Shown here: positions 41,474 to 50,003 of the stretch, piece by piece
How the letters are laid out: the number at the start of each line of letters is the position of its first letter
Position numbering within the stretch: position 1 is the first letter of the stretch
Assembly: GCA_045598065.1 (NCBI GenBank)
Contig: JAZLLJ010000030.1
Coordinates: forward strand, 1-64,000
From: RGIG426 sp045598065
Lineage (GTDB): Bacteria > Bacillota > Clostridia > Oscillospirales > Acutalibacteraceae
Direction of reading: 5' to 3'
DNA: 64,000 nt
Made by a program: the position numbers and the translations under genes
The notes under the pieces: model-generated
What the model was told of the DNA's origin: nothing
What the model saw: only the letters and a program-made list of their open reading frames with translations
Database searches by the model: none

Positions 41474-42646
41474 ATGACCAAACGTATTTTTTGGATTGTG
41501 CTCGACAGCCTCGGCATCGGCCATGCACCGGATGCCGCCGCTTTCGGTGACGAGGGAAGCCACACCTTAAAAAGCGCCTATTCCGATCCCGTTTGCCGTC
41601 TGCCCAACCTGCAGAAACTGGGACTTTTCAACATCGAAGAAGTAGACTGCGGCGAAGCAATCACCGCTCCTACTGCCGCTTTCGGTCGCCTCACCGAGCG
41701 TTCCGGCGGCAAAGACACCACTTCCGGCCACTGGGAAATGGCAGGACTTGTGTCTGAAACGCCGTTTCCCACCTATCCGAATGGGTTCCCCGACGAAATC
41801 CTACAAAAATTTTCCAAAAAAACCGGCCGCGGCGTTTTATGCAACATGCCCTATTCCGGTACGGAAGTCATTAAGGACTACGGCGAGGAACATCTGAAAA
41901 CCGGCGACCTTATCGTGTACACTTCGGCGGACAGCGTATTCCAAATCGCCGCCCACGAGGACGTCGTGCCGGTAAAAACACTGTACGAATATTGCCAAAT
42001 CGCCCGTGATATCTTGCAGGGCGAACACGGTGTCGGCCGCGTCATCGCGCGCCCGTTTGTGGGCACTTGCGCCGCCGATTTCACTCGTACTCCCCGTCGT
42101 CACGATTTTTCGCTTGTGCCGCCGAAAGACACGGTGCTGAACGTGGCGGAAAATGCAGGACTTTCGGTGATTTCTATCGGAAAAATCCGCGATATTTTTG
42201 CCGGAAGCGGCATCACCGAGTCGAATCCCACCACCGGCAACACCGACGGGATGGACAAAACGCTCGCGGTTGCCGACCGCGATTTTACCGGCATCTGCTT
42301 TACGAATTTAGTCGATTTTGATATGCTCTACGGCCATCGCAACGACATCCACGGTTACGCCGCCGCTTTAGCGGAATTTGACGCGTGGCTTCCGCAACTG
42401 CTCGAAAAACTCAAAGCCGACGACGTGTTGCTCATCACCGGCGACCACGGCTGTGATCCTGCCACCGACAGCACCGACCACTCTCGCGAGCGCGTACCGC
42501 TTCTCGTTTACGGAAACGCCGTCAAATCGGGGAATTTCGGCACACGCGCCTGCTTTGCCGACCTCGGCAAAACCGTTGCGGATTTGCTGGGAATCGACGG
42601 CTCTTCCCTTTCGGGCGAAAGCTTCAAAAAGGAGATTGTAAAATGA
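41474..42646 (+). CDS. deoB: Phosphopentomutase
   Basis: Converts (deoxy)ribose-1-phosphate to the 5-phosphate, linking DeoD to DeoC. The 390 residues belong to the alkaline phosphatase superfamily: WIVLDSLGIGHAPDA (metal site), KDTTSGHWEMAG, SADSVFQIAAHE, FTNLVDFDMLYGHR and the closing GDHGCDPATDSTDHSRE. The start is ATG 41474, seven bases after GAAAGGA. Its stop overlaps the cdd ATG by four bases. Confidence 0.96.
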   Translation: MTKRIFWIVLDSLGIGHAPDAAAFGDEGSHTLKSAYSDPVCRLPNLQKLGLFNIEEVDCGEAITAPTAAFGRLTERSGGKDTTSGHWEMAGLVSETPFPTYPNGFPDEILQKFSKKTGRGVLCNMPYSGTEVIKDYGEEHLKTGDLIVYTSADSVFQIAAHEDVVPVKTLYEYCQIARDILQGEHGVGRVIARPFVGTCAADFTRTPRRHDFSLVPPKDTVLNVAENAGLSVISIGKIRDIFAGSGITESNPTTGNTDGMDKTLAVADRDFTGICFTNLVDFDMLYGHRNDIHGYAAALAEFDAWLPQLLEKLKADDVLLITGDHGCDPATDSTDHSRERVPLLVYGNAVKSGNFGTRACFADLGKTVADLLGIDGSSLSGESFKKEIVK

Positions 42647-43050
42647 ACGAATGGAATTTGATAGAAGCCGCCGAACAGGCGCGCAAACACGCCTACGTCC
42701 CCTATTCCCACTTTGCGGTTGGCGCGGCGCTCCTTTGTGCCGACGGCACGGTAGTGACCGGTTGTAACGTGGAAAACGCATCCTATCCGCTCGGCAACTG
42801 CGCCGAGCGAACGGCGATTTTTGCCGCCGTCGCCGCCGGAAAACGGGAGTTCTCCGCTCTCGCTATCGTCGGCGGAAAAGAAAACGAATCCGCCGACACA
42901 CTTTGCCCTCCGTGCGGCGCCTGTCGGCAGGTCATCCGTGAATTTTGCGCTCCGGATTTCCCCGTTTTTCTCAAAAACGGCAGCGAAATCGTCCACCGCA
43001 CACTTTCCGAGCTTCTTCCCGACAGTTTTGGACCGGATAACCTCGCCTGA
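42643..43050 (+). CDS. cdd: Cytidine deaminase
   Basis: Deaminates (deoxy)cytidine to (deoxy)uridine. The 135 residues have the zinc motif NCAERTA (nucleophile Cys/Glu) and PCGACRQV (two Cys ligands), with YVPYSHFAVGAAL at the start as usual. ATGA overlap with deoB. It closes the salvage operon; no nucleoside transporter is encoded next to it, which is unusual only in the sense that uptake must lie elsewhere. Confidence 0.96.
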   Translation: MNEWNLIEAAEQARKHAYVPYSHFAVGAALLCADGTVVTGCNVENASYPLGNCAERTAIFAAVAAGKREFSALAIVGGKENESADTLCPPCGACRQVIREFCAPDFPVFLKNGSEIVHRTLSELLPDSFGPDNLA

Positions 43051-43124
43051 TATCACCGTTTTGCTGTAAAGCGTTTCGCCTTTTCGCATCAGAAAAATTC
43101 TCTTGATTCATCCAAGCGTCCTTC

Positions 43125-43157
43125 AAAGAAACCGCTTTCCAAAGCGGTTTCTTTTGT
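43125..43157 (+). terminator. Terminator of the deo-cdd operon
   Basis: AAAGAAACCGCTTT (about 43125-43138) pairs with AAAGCGGTTTCTTT after a 2-base loop and runs into TTGTTTT. About 75 bases after the cdd stop. Confidence 0.85.
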
Positions 43158-43271
43158 TTTATCTTTTTTCGTCGAAACGGGCAACATCTCGAAAAAGTAT
43201 AAAGCGAAATCCCTTTACGAATTCGCGCATTTTCCCCAACGCGAAAAGTGACGAAATCCGCGAAAAAACTA

Positions 43272-43300
43272 TTGACATTTCGATTGTTTTTCTGTATAGT
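43272..43300 (+). promoter_or_regulatory. Promoter of the pot operon
   Basis: TTGACA (43272-43277), 17-base spacer, TATAGT (43295-43300). It predicts a start near 43307 and therefore a leader of about 250 nt before potA. Confidence 0.85.
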
Positions 43301-43306
43301 TATATC

Positions 43307-43557
43307 GTTGCTTTCTTATATATATAAAAAAGAATGCGTCTTTTTTCCATCGGCAGGTGCCGATAGCGGCAGAAACGAATACGCCGCAGGCGACTTTTTT
43401 CAAAAAAGTACGCTTGTGAAAAACCCTTTGCGGAGGGCGTTTTCAAAATCTGCCGCGGTTTCTTGTTCCAAGGAACGCCGGAACGTTCGATTTCGGCTGA
43501 CTACGGGAGACTTCATACGCGGTCAAATCCGCGTATCCGCAAAGGGGGATGCACTCA
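43307..43557 (+). promoter_or_regulatory. Long structured 5' leader of potA
   Basis: About 250 nt without a supported gene. Hairpins visible: ATCGGC/GCCGAT (43349-43364), GCGGC/GCCGC (43366-43387), an A/T stem (43393-43409), and ATACGCGG/CCGCGTAT (43515-43536), which ends 4 bases before the Shine-Dalgarno AAAGGGGG (43541-43548). I do not recognise a known riboswitch class; leader length and the SD-adjacent stem suggest translational control, by inference. Confidence 0.5.
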
Positions 43558-44706
43558 ATGAACAACTCTATCATTACGCTCAAAGACATCGCTGTATCGT
43601 TTGACGGTGAACAGGTGCTGAAGGACTTTAACCTTAGCATCTCCGATGGCGAATTCGTCACCTTGCTCGGCCCTTCCGGCTGTGGCAAGACGACGACACT
43701 TCGTCTTATCGGCGGTTTTATTTCACCAACAAGCGGCGATGTTTTTTTTGGCGAAAAAAACGTCCGCGACCTGCCGCCGTATAAGCGTGAGGTCAACACC
43801 ATTTTCCAGCGGTATGCCCTGTTTCCGCACATGGACGTCTACGAAAACGTAGCGTTCGGTTTACGCGTGCAAAAAAAGAGCAAAGCCGAAATCGAGGAAA
43901 CGGTACAGCAGATGTTGTCTCTCGTCAACCTTAAAGGCTTCGAACACCGCAAGGTGTCTACCCTTTCCGGTGGCCAGCAACAACGTGTTGCCATTGCCCG
44001 TGCGCTTGCCAACCGCCCGAAAGTGCTGCTTTTGGATGAGCCGCTCGCCGCGCTCGACTTAAAACTGCGTAAAGATATGCAAAACGAGCTGAAAAGTATG
44101 CAAAAGCAGCTCGGTATTACGTTTGTTTACGTTACCCACGACCAGGAAGAGGCTCTCTCGATGTCCGACACCGTCGTCGTGATGGACGGCGGCAAAATTC
44201 AACAAATCGGCACGCCGCTCGATATTTATAACGAGCCGATTAACGCCTTTGTCGCGGATTTTATCGGCGAAAGCAATATTTTGGACGGCGTGATGAAACG
44301 CGACTTTTTGGTGGAGTTCTTCGGCCGCACGTTTGAATGTCTCGACAGCGGTTTTGCCGAAAACGAACCGGTGGACGTGGTTATCCGCCCGGAGGATATC
44401 GATATTGTGGAACCGATTAAAGGCCACCTGATGGGTACGGTGACGTCCGTAACGTTCAAAGGCGTCCACTACGAAACCATCGTGGACTTCAAGGGTTTCA
44501 AATGGCTCATTCAAACCACCGATTACTATGCTCCCGGCACCGTCATCGGCATCGTCTTAAACCCCGAAGACATCCACATTATGAAAAAATCCGAATACTC
44601 CGGCATGTTCGGCGATTACAGTTCCTATTCCGAGGAATTTGACGAAATGGCCGATCCGGAAATCGACCTCGTTGAAGAAACCAAGGAGGCCGAAAGCTAT
44701 GAATAA
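43558..44706 (+). CDS. potA: Spermidine/putrescine ABC transporter ATP-binding protein
   Basis: ATPase of the polyamine importer. The 382 residues contain Walker A (GPSGCGKTT), the Q-loop (FQRYALFPH), the signature LSGGQQQR, Walker B (VLLLDEPLAALD) and the switch His, then a C-terminal TOBE regulatory domain. The start is ATG 43558, 9 bases after AAAGGGGG; ATG 43549 abuts that site. It overlaps potB by 8 bases. The A-B-C-D order supports polyamine rather than other substrates. Confidence 0.95.
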   Translation: MNNSIITLKDIAVSFDGEQVLKDFNLSISDGEFVTLLGPSGCGKTTTLRLIGGFISPTSGDVFFGEKNVRDLPPYKREVNTIFQRYALFPHMDVYENVAFGLRVQKKSKAEIEETVQQMLSLVNLKGFEHRKVSTLSGGQQQRVAIARALANRPKVLLLDEPLAALDLKLRKDMQNELKSMQKQLGITFVYVTHDQEEALSMSDTVVVMDGGKIQQIGTPLDIYNEPINAFVADFIGESNILDGVMKRDFLVEFFGRTFECLDSGFAENEPVDVVIRPEDIDIVEPIKGHLMGTVTSVTFKGVHYETIVDFKGFKWLIQTTDYYAPGTVIGIVLNPEDIHIMKKSEYSGMFGDYSSYSEEFDEMADPEIDLVEETKEAESYE

Positions 44707-45517
44707 AAAACGTCTGGCGGCTCCCTTCGGGCTGTGGATGTTTTTATTCACGGTCGTTCCCCTCGGTATGGTGCTTTGGTTTGCGCTGACCGACCAAAGC
44801 GGCACATTCACTTTTTCGAATTTGCCGAAAATCACCGTCTATTCCAAAAGTTTTTGGTACTCTCTTTACGTAGGGGCCGTGTCCACCGCGGTATGTCTGG
44901 TGCTTGCCTATCCCTTGGCTTTTTCCATCTCGCGCCGCAGCGAACGCGCCCAGCGCATCCTCGTTATGCTCGTGATGCTTCCTATGTGGATGAACTCCGT
45001 TTTGCGCATTACGGCGCTGAAAAACATCTTGATGAACAACGGTATCCTCAACGCACTTCTCTCGGCACTTCACCTGCCGGAACAGCATCTAATGTATTCC
45101 ACCGGCGCCATCATTCTCGGCACAGTGTTCGACTTCTTGCCTTTTATGGTACTGCCGCTCTACTCCGTTATGACCAAAATCGACAACAAAGTATTGGAAG
45201 CGGCTCAAGACCTCGGCGCCAACGGATTCCAGGTGTTTTGGCGTGTCGTTCTCCCCTTGTCCGTTCCCGGCATTACCGCCGGCATCACAATGGTGTTTGT
45301 GCCGTCGGTCAGTTCCTTTGTTGTGTCGGTTCTCTTGGGCGGTCAAGACAATATGATGATCGGTCAATGGATTGAAAAACTGTATACCGGCACCTCCCCT
45401 GATTTCAACGTCGGCGCGGTGCTGTCCCTTGTGCTGATGGTGCTGATGCTCCTTTGCATGGCGGTCATGAACGTCTTCGATAAAGACGATGACGAGATGG
45501 AGGGGATGATTGCATGA
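44699..45517 (+). CDS. potB: Spermidine/putrescine ABC transporter permease PotB
   Basis: One of two membrane permeases. The 272 residues have six TM segments and the EAA loop EAAQDLGANGFQVFWRVVLPLSVPG that contacts the ATPase (given in two parts: EAAQDLGA and LPLSVPG). The start is ATG 44699, 9 bases after AAGGAGG inside potA; the frame from 44639 is read-through of potA. It overlaps potC by 4 bases. Confidence 0.95.
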   Translation: MNKKRLAAPFGLWMFLFTVVPLGMVLWFALTDQSGTFTFSNLPKITVYSKSFWYSLYVGAVSTAVCLVLAYPLAFSISRRSERAQRILVMLVMLPMWMNSVLRITALKNILMNNGILNALLSALHLPEQHLMYSTGAIILGTVFDFLPFMVLPLYSVMTKIDNKVLEAAQDLGANGFQVFWRVVLPLSVPGITAGITMVFVPSVSSFVVSVLLGGQDNMMIGQWIEKLYTGTSPDFNVGAVLSLVLMVLMLLCMAVMNVFDKDDDEMEGMIA

Positions 45518-46320
45518 AAACACTCTCCAAAATCTACAATTTCCTCATTTTCGCGTTCTTGTACGCTCCTGTATTGGTGCTGATTGTCTTTTCGTTTAAC
45601 GACGCAAGAAGCCAATCAAAATGGACCGGTTTTTCGTTTCACTGGTATCAAGACCTTTTCACAGACAGCGAGATTATGGAATCGCTGAAAATCACGTTGG
45701 AAATTGCCTCTCTTGCCGCCATTATTTCCACCGTCATCGGCGTGCTGTCAGCGCTCGGCATCTTTGCGATGAACGGCAAACTCCGCAAAACGTTTTTGGC
45801 GGTCAACAACATCCCGATGGTCAACCCCGAAATCGTGACCGGCATCTCGCTGATGCTGCTCTTTGTGTTCATTTACCGCGCCATCGGGATCCTACAACCG
45901 GGTTTTGTCACGTTGCTGATCGCCCACGTCACCTTCTGTATCCCCTACGTCATCCTGCAGGTGATGCCGAAACTGCGGCAGCTGGACCCTCACCTTTACG
46001 AAGCGGCGGTCGATCTCGGCTGCCCGCCCACCAAAGCCTTTTTGAAAGTGGTACTTCCGGAAATCACCTCCGGCGTACTCACCGGCGCGCTGATGGCGTT
46101 CACCATGTCGCTCGACGATTTCGTCATCAGTTATTTCAACTCCGGCTCGACGGCGCAAACGCTGTCGGTGTATATCTACAACATCACCAGAAAAAAAGTT
46201 CCGAACAGCATCAACGCACTGTCCACCTTGATGTTCGGCGCCATTTTGCTGTTGCTCGTTCTTATCAACATCCGCCAAGTGCGGGATATTGACAAAAAAC
46301 AAAAGGGGGTTTCCAAATGA
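45514..46320 (+). CDS. potC: Spermidine/putrescine ABC transporter permease PotC
   Basis: Second permease, 268 residues, six TM segments, start typical of PotC (FAFLYAPVLVLIVFSFND) and an EAA loop (YEAAVDLGCPPTKAF, then LPEI). ATGA overlaps on both sides, with potB and potD, imply tight translational coupling in the operon. Confidence 0.95.
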   Translation: MKTLSKIYNFLIFAFLYAPVLVLIVFSFNDARSQSKWTGFSFHWYQDLFTDSEIMESLKITLEIASLAAIISTVIGVLSALGIFAMNGKLRKTFLAVNNIPMVNPEIVTGISLMLLFVFIYRAIGILQPGFVTLLIAHVTFCIPYVILQVMPKLRQLDPHLYEAAVDLGCPPTKAFLKVVLPEITSGVLTGALMAFTMSLDDFVISYFNSGSTAQTLSVYIYNITRKKVPNSINALSTLMFGAILLLLVLINIRQVRDIDKKQKGVSK

Positions 46321-47378
46321 AAAAATTTATCGCGCTCGTTCTCTGCTTGGTTCTGATTGTTCCTTTTGCCGGTTGCAACAACGGCAAGAACACCGTCACC
46401 ATCAACGTTTATAACTGGGGCGAATACATCGACGACGAAGTGATGGACGTCAACGCAGAATTTACCAGACGTACCGGCATCAAAATCAATTACAAGACCT
46501 TTGAAAACAACGAAAGAATGTATGCTCTGCTCAGTAAAGGCGGTGCCGATTATGACGTCGTGTGCCCGTCCGATTATATGATGGGAAAAATGATTGACGA
46601 AGGAATGATGAAAAAACTCAACTTCGACAATATCCCGAACTACAAGTACATCGGCGACGAGTACAAAAACCTCGCCTATGATCCCCAAAACGAATACTCC
46701 GTTCCCTATACGTGGGGCACGGTGGGCATTTTCTATAACTCCAAATACGTGTCGGAAGAAGACGTGAAACAAAACTGGGACGTCCTTTGGAACGAGAAAT
46801 ACAAAGGAAAAATCTTAATGTTCGAGAGCCAGCGCGATGCGTTCGCTATCGCGCTGCAAAAACTCGGATATTCCCTCAACACCACAAACGAAAGCGAGTG
46901 GAACGAGGCGTATGACCTGTTGGAAGAACAAAAGCCGTTGGTGTTGCAATATGTTAACGACCAAGTGTACGACCTTATGATTAACGAAGAAGCGTGGATT
47001 GCGCCGTATTATGCCGGCGACGCCAACATTATGATTTACGACGAAGCCGGTAACGAGGACATTAAGTTCTACATCCCCGAATCCGGCACCAACTTCTTTG
47101 TGGATTGCTGGGGCGTTCTTGAAAACAGCAAACATCCGGACGAAGCGGAGCAATATATCAACTTCCTCTGCGAAACCGAAGTCGCCAAAGCCAACGCGGA
47201 ATACATCGGCTACTCTACACCGCACGTCGAGGCGCGCAAAATCCTTGATCCGGAAGTGGGCGAAAACCCCTATTTCTATCCGCCGGAAAGCATTATGAAA
47301 AACACCGAGATGTTCCTGCCGCTGGACGATAAAATCAACAAACTGCAAGATGATTTGTGGGTGAAACTGCGCCAGTAA
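46317..47378 (+). CDS. potD: Spermidine/putrescine-binding lipoprotein PotD
   Basis: Substrate-binding subunit, 353 residues, with a lipoprotein signal (lipobox PFAGC, Cys at about 19), so it is anchored outside the membrane. Family features: NVYNWGEYIDDEVM near the mature start, YDVVCPSDYM, VPYTWGTVGIFYN and the late CETEVAKANAEYIGYSTPH. Four-base overlap with potC. Confidence 0.96.
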   Translation: MKKFIALVLCLVLIVPFAGCNNGKNTVTINVYNWGEYIDDEVMDVNAEFTRRTGIKINYKTFENNERMYALLSKGGADYDVVCPSDYMMGKMIDEGMMKKLNFDNIPNYKYIGDEYKNLAYDPQNEYSVPYTWGTVGIFYNSKYVSEEDVKQNWDVLWNEKYKGKILMFESQRDAFAIALQKLGYSLNTTNESEWNEAYDLLEEQKPLVLQYVNDQVYDLMINEEAWIAPYYAGDANIMIYDEAGNEDIKFYIPESGTNFFVDCWGVLENSKHPDEAEQYINFLCETEVAKANAEYIGYSTPHVEARKILDPEVGENPYFYPPESIMKNTEMFLPLDDKINKLQDDLWVKLRQ

Positions 47379-47408
47379 TTACAACGTCGTCGAAAAGGAG
47401 AAACCGCT

Positions 47409-48284
47409 ATGTTAACAACGCTTAAAAACGAAACGACCACCGTTACCATTTCCTCGCTCGGTGCCGAGATGCAATCCTTTGTGTCCGGCGGCATTGACTA
47501 TCTGTGGAACGGCGATCCTGCCTACTGGTCCGGCCGTGCGCCGCACCTGTTCCCCATTGTCGGCGGCCTCAGAAACGGCAAAGCCACCTCCTCCGGCGGT
47601 GACGTCACCTGCGCAAAACACGGTTTTGTGCGCAAAAGTGAGCTTGCCTTGGTGGAGGCGGACGACGAAAACGCCACCTATGCGCTGTACGCCAACGACG
47701 AAACGCGCGCGGTGTATCCGTATGACTTCGCGTTTTTCGTGAAATACCAACTGTCCGGCGTGTCGCTCAAAGTCACTTATGAAGTCCACAACACCGGCGA
47801 CAAACCCCTGCCGTTTTGCATCGGCGGCCATCCGGGCTTCCGCGTGCCGCTGACGGCGGACGACTGCTTCGAGGATTATTGCATCGAACTGGAGCAAAAA
47901 GAAACCCTCGACTGCCCGCAGGTGGATATGTCCGCCGCGCTCATCAACGACCGCATCCGCAACCGCGTGCTGACCGACAACAACAAACTCACCTTAAACC
48001 ACGTGATGTTCCGCGGAGATGCGCTCATTTTCGACCGTCTTCAATCCCGTGTTATCCGCCTCTATTCCCAAAAAACCGGCCACGGCGTGGATATGAACTT
48101 CGAGAGCTTCCCCTTTGTCGCCGTATGGACGCCGGTGGAAGACAGCCCGTTCGTTTGCTTGGAGCCGTGGAACGGTATGGCAACCTGCGTGTCGGAGGAC
48201 GACGTGTTCGAGCATAAAATCGGCGCGGAAATCCTGCCTGCCGGTGAAAAGAGCGTCTATAACTTCACGCTCACCGTGTATTAA
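47409..48284 (+). CDS. Aldose 1-epimerase family protein (LacX-like)
   Basis: The 291 residues match the galactose-mutarotase-like fold of the LacX subgroup: ISSLGAEMQSF, DYLWNGDPAYWSGRAPHLFP, a CIGGHPGFRVP block with the catalytic His, and FVCLEPWNG with the C-terminal acidic residue. The likely role is anomer interconversion of a hexose or hexose phosphate; the true substrate is unknown. It starts 30 bases after potD with GAAAAGGAG before the ATG, so it may be read from the pot promoter although the functions seem unrelated. Confidence 0.88.
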   Translation: MLTTLKNETTTVTISSLGAEMQSFVSGGIDYLWNGDPAYWSGRAPHLFPIVGGLRNGKATSSGGDVTCAKHGFVRKSELALVEADDENATYALYANDETRAVYPYDFAFFVKYQLSGVSLKVTYEVHNTGDKPLPFCIGGHPGFRVPLTADDCFEDYCIELEQKETLDCPQVDMSAALINDRIRNRVLTDNNKLTLNHVMFRGDALIFDRLQSRVIRLYSQKTGHGVDMNFESFPFVAVWTPVEDSPFVCLEPWNGMATCVSEDDVFEHKIGAEILPAGEKSVYNFTLTVY

Positions 48285-48352
48285 ACGAAAAACGCCGTTT
48301 TTCGGGCTTTCTTCGAAAGAGACTCTTTCCCGCAAAATGAAAATAAACGCAA

Positions 48353-48392
48353 AAAACCGCCCGTATTCTTGCGAATACGGGCGGTTTTCATT
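48353..48392. terminator. Strong bidirectional terminator
   Basis: Perfect 16-bp stem (48353-48368 with 48373-48388), TTGC loop, A run on the left, T-rich on the right. It separates the epimerase gene from the convergent secretion locus. A smaller hairpin, CGAAAAACG/CGTTTTTCG, lies directly after the epimerase stop (48285-48304). Confidence 0.9.
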
Positions 48393-49163
48393 TTATTCTT
48401 CGGTCTCGTCAATTTCCGGCGTTTCCTCGTCAGGTTCTTCATCAAGAGCGGCTTGCAGTTTCTCCAATTTAGCTTTCATCTTCTGTTTTTTCCGCTCTTT
48501 CTTTTCGGCGGCGGCGCGTTCTTTCATTTCCGCCTTGTACGCTTTTTTCTCCTCTTTGGTCATTGTTTTCTCGATGACTTTTTTGTCCTCGTCGGTCGCA
48601 TCCTTCTTGGCTTTCTTAATCTTCACCACATCCAGGCGTTCCAACTCGTAAGGAATATTCCGACTCCACTTCCAAAACGCGTGAGCAGCGTTAAGGCGCG
48701 CAATCAGCGTACGAGCGGTCACTACCGTCATCTCCACGGCCTCCTCTTCCTTGTCGAGAGAAAGAAGAAGTACCGAGGGGTTATAGAGGACCGGGGCGTA
48801 AAAGGTGGCAATTTGGTCGGGATCAGCATCCAGAAGCACACGCCGTCCGAGGTTTTGCAAAGATTTGTCGCCCTCTTCAAGCAATTTGCGCGCCCGTTGT
48901 TTTTTTCGGGTATCGCCGGTTTTACGGTTCTTTTTCTTTTCCTCTTTAGAGAGCACGTCCGACGACGACTCCTCTTCCGAGAAACGATAGCGGCGCTTGA
49001 TCGCCGTAACACCAAATACACGAGCAAAACCCGTCCCGTTAAACGTGCCAAGCATCCGCATTTTCACCGATTCCCGAGCGGCCACGATGCAAGTATCGTA
49101 GTATGCGATATATCCCAACAGAATGCGGCGTATTTCTTTTTTTACATCATTGATGTCGCTCAT
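48393..49163 (-). CDS. Highly charged cytosolic hypothetical protein, 256 residues
   Basis: Not recognised. The N-terminal part (1-60) is mixed and includes FNGTGFARVFGVTAIKRR. The middle holds two Lys/Arg/Glu patches; a more hydrophobic core lies at about 110-165 (DQIATFYAPVLYNPSVLLLSL and TARTLIARLNAAHAF, each part of one domain). The last 75 residues are a nearly continuous Lys/Glu/Ala coiled coil ending in an acidic tail. No signal peptide or membrane segment. It is the last gene of the leftward secretion-like locus, 39 bases after the membrane-anchored protein, and could be a cytosolic adaptor, but that is guesswork. Confidence 0.75.
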   Translation of the reverse strand: MSDINDVKKEIRRILLGYIAYYDTCIVAARESVKMRMLGTFNGTGFARVFGVTAIKRRYRFSEEESSSDVLSKEEKKKNRKTGDTRKKQRARKLLEEGDKSLQNLGRRVLLDADPDQIATFYAPVLYNPSVLLLSLDKEEEAVEMTVVTARTLIARLNAAHAFWKWSRNIPYELERLDVVKIKKAKKDATDEDKKVIEKTMTKEEKKAYKAEMKERAAAEKKERKKQKMKAKLEKLQAALDEEPDEETPEIDETEE

Positions 49164-49202
49164 AACGGCTCTCTCTTTTCTAAAAGTTCGCGAATATACT
49201 GA

Positions 49203-49973
49203 TTATTCCGCTTCGGTCGAAACCGGCGCAAGAGTTACCCACTCGTGCGAGAGGATTGAAAATCCGCCATCGTCGTTGTGCTGCAATTCCACTTTCAAGG
49301 TATCGTTGTTTTTCGCGTCGCGAATATAAATCAGACAGTTTTCCGTGCCGGAGCAAGCGAACGAATATCCGACAAGCGACACGCCGTTACCGACTTCTTC
49401 GCCCATATCCATTTTCTCATACTTCACTTCACCGCGCATCGGGAAAAATTCCCATTCGGCATCTTCTTTTCCGGCAACGGTGACCGCAAAGCTACCGTCT
49501 GCCAGTTGTTTTACGGTATAGGAATCACTCTCAATGTCATCAGCCATTTCTTTGTGGCTCAAAGCCTTGTACGTGACCTTTTGCCCTTGCGCCGTTGCCG
49601 TCATGAAAATCTGACTGCGAACATCCGTGCGAGAGAAAACGTCTCGCAAAGAGAACGTCAAGCAAGACTCGCCGGACATCAACGGCTTAATAAGGAACGT
49701 AGTTCCTTCTTCATTGGTGCTTTCAAGAACGGTGGACAGCGTGTTTCGCTCGTAGTCCGTGACAACCCACTCGTATCCTTCGAGAGAGCCTTTGATAAAC
49801 AGTTTAATGTTGTCACCGTCTTGCGTCACGGTACACGGATATTTCGCGCTGCTGTCGTCCGCGTTCAGCGGAACAATCGCAGGCTTTTTGGGCGTGCAAA
49901 GCCACAGAATCAAGAGCGCCACCGCCAAAGCGACCACGATACCCAAAACAATCCATATCACTTTCTTTTTCAC
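49203..49973 (-). CDS. Membrane-anchored extracytoplasmic protein with two beta repeats
   Basis: Not a family I can name. The 256 residues start with a signal-anchor helix (about 5-27, VIWIVLGIVVALAVALLILWL), then two related extracytoplasmic modules: 45-130 (GDNIKLFIKGSLEGYEWVV...SCLTFSLRD) and 140-250 (DGSFAVTV...EWEFF...NCLIYIRD). The first matches a module near residue 1520-1600 of the giant protein encoded just upstream (GSLAGYGYTV). The start is GTG 49973, 8 bases after AAGGGGGAC. It follows the giant gene by 30 bases and is most likely co-transcribed. Confidence 0.78.
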   Translation of the reverse strand: MKKKVIWIVLGIVVALAVALLILWLCTPKKPAIVPLNADDSSAKYPCTVTQDGDNIKLFIKGSLEGYEWVVTDYERNTLSTVLESTNEEGTTFLIKPLMSGESCLTFSLRDVFSRTDVRSQIFMTATAQGQKVTYKALSHKEMADDIESDSYTVKQLADGSFAVTVAGKEDAEWEFFPMRGEVKYEKMDMGEEVGNGVSLVGYSFACSGTENCLIYIRDAKNNDTLKVELQHNDDGGFSILSHEWVTLAPVSTEAE

Positions 49974-50003
49974 AACGATGTCCCCCTTGATACGTGGTAA
50001 AAC

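Noticed and set aside
43248..43604. 118-codon frame over the pot leader
   Set aside because: It starts upstream of the promoter -35 box, overlaps potA and has no ribosome binding site.
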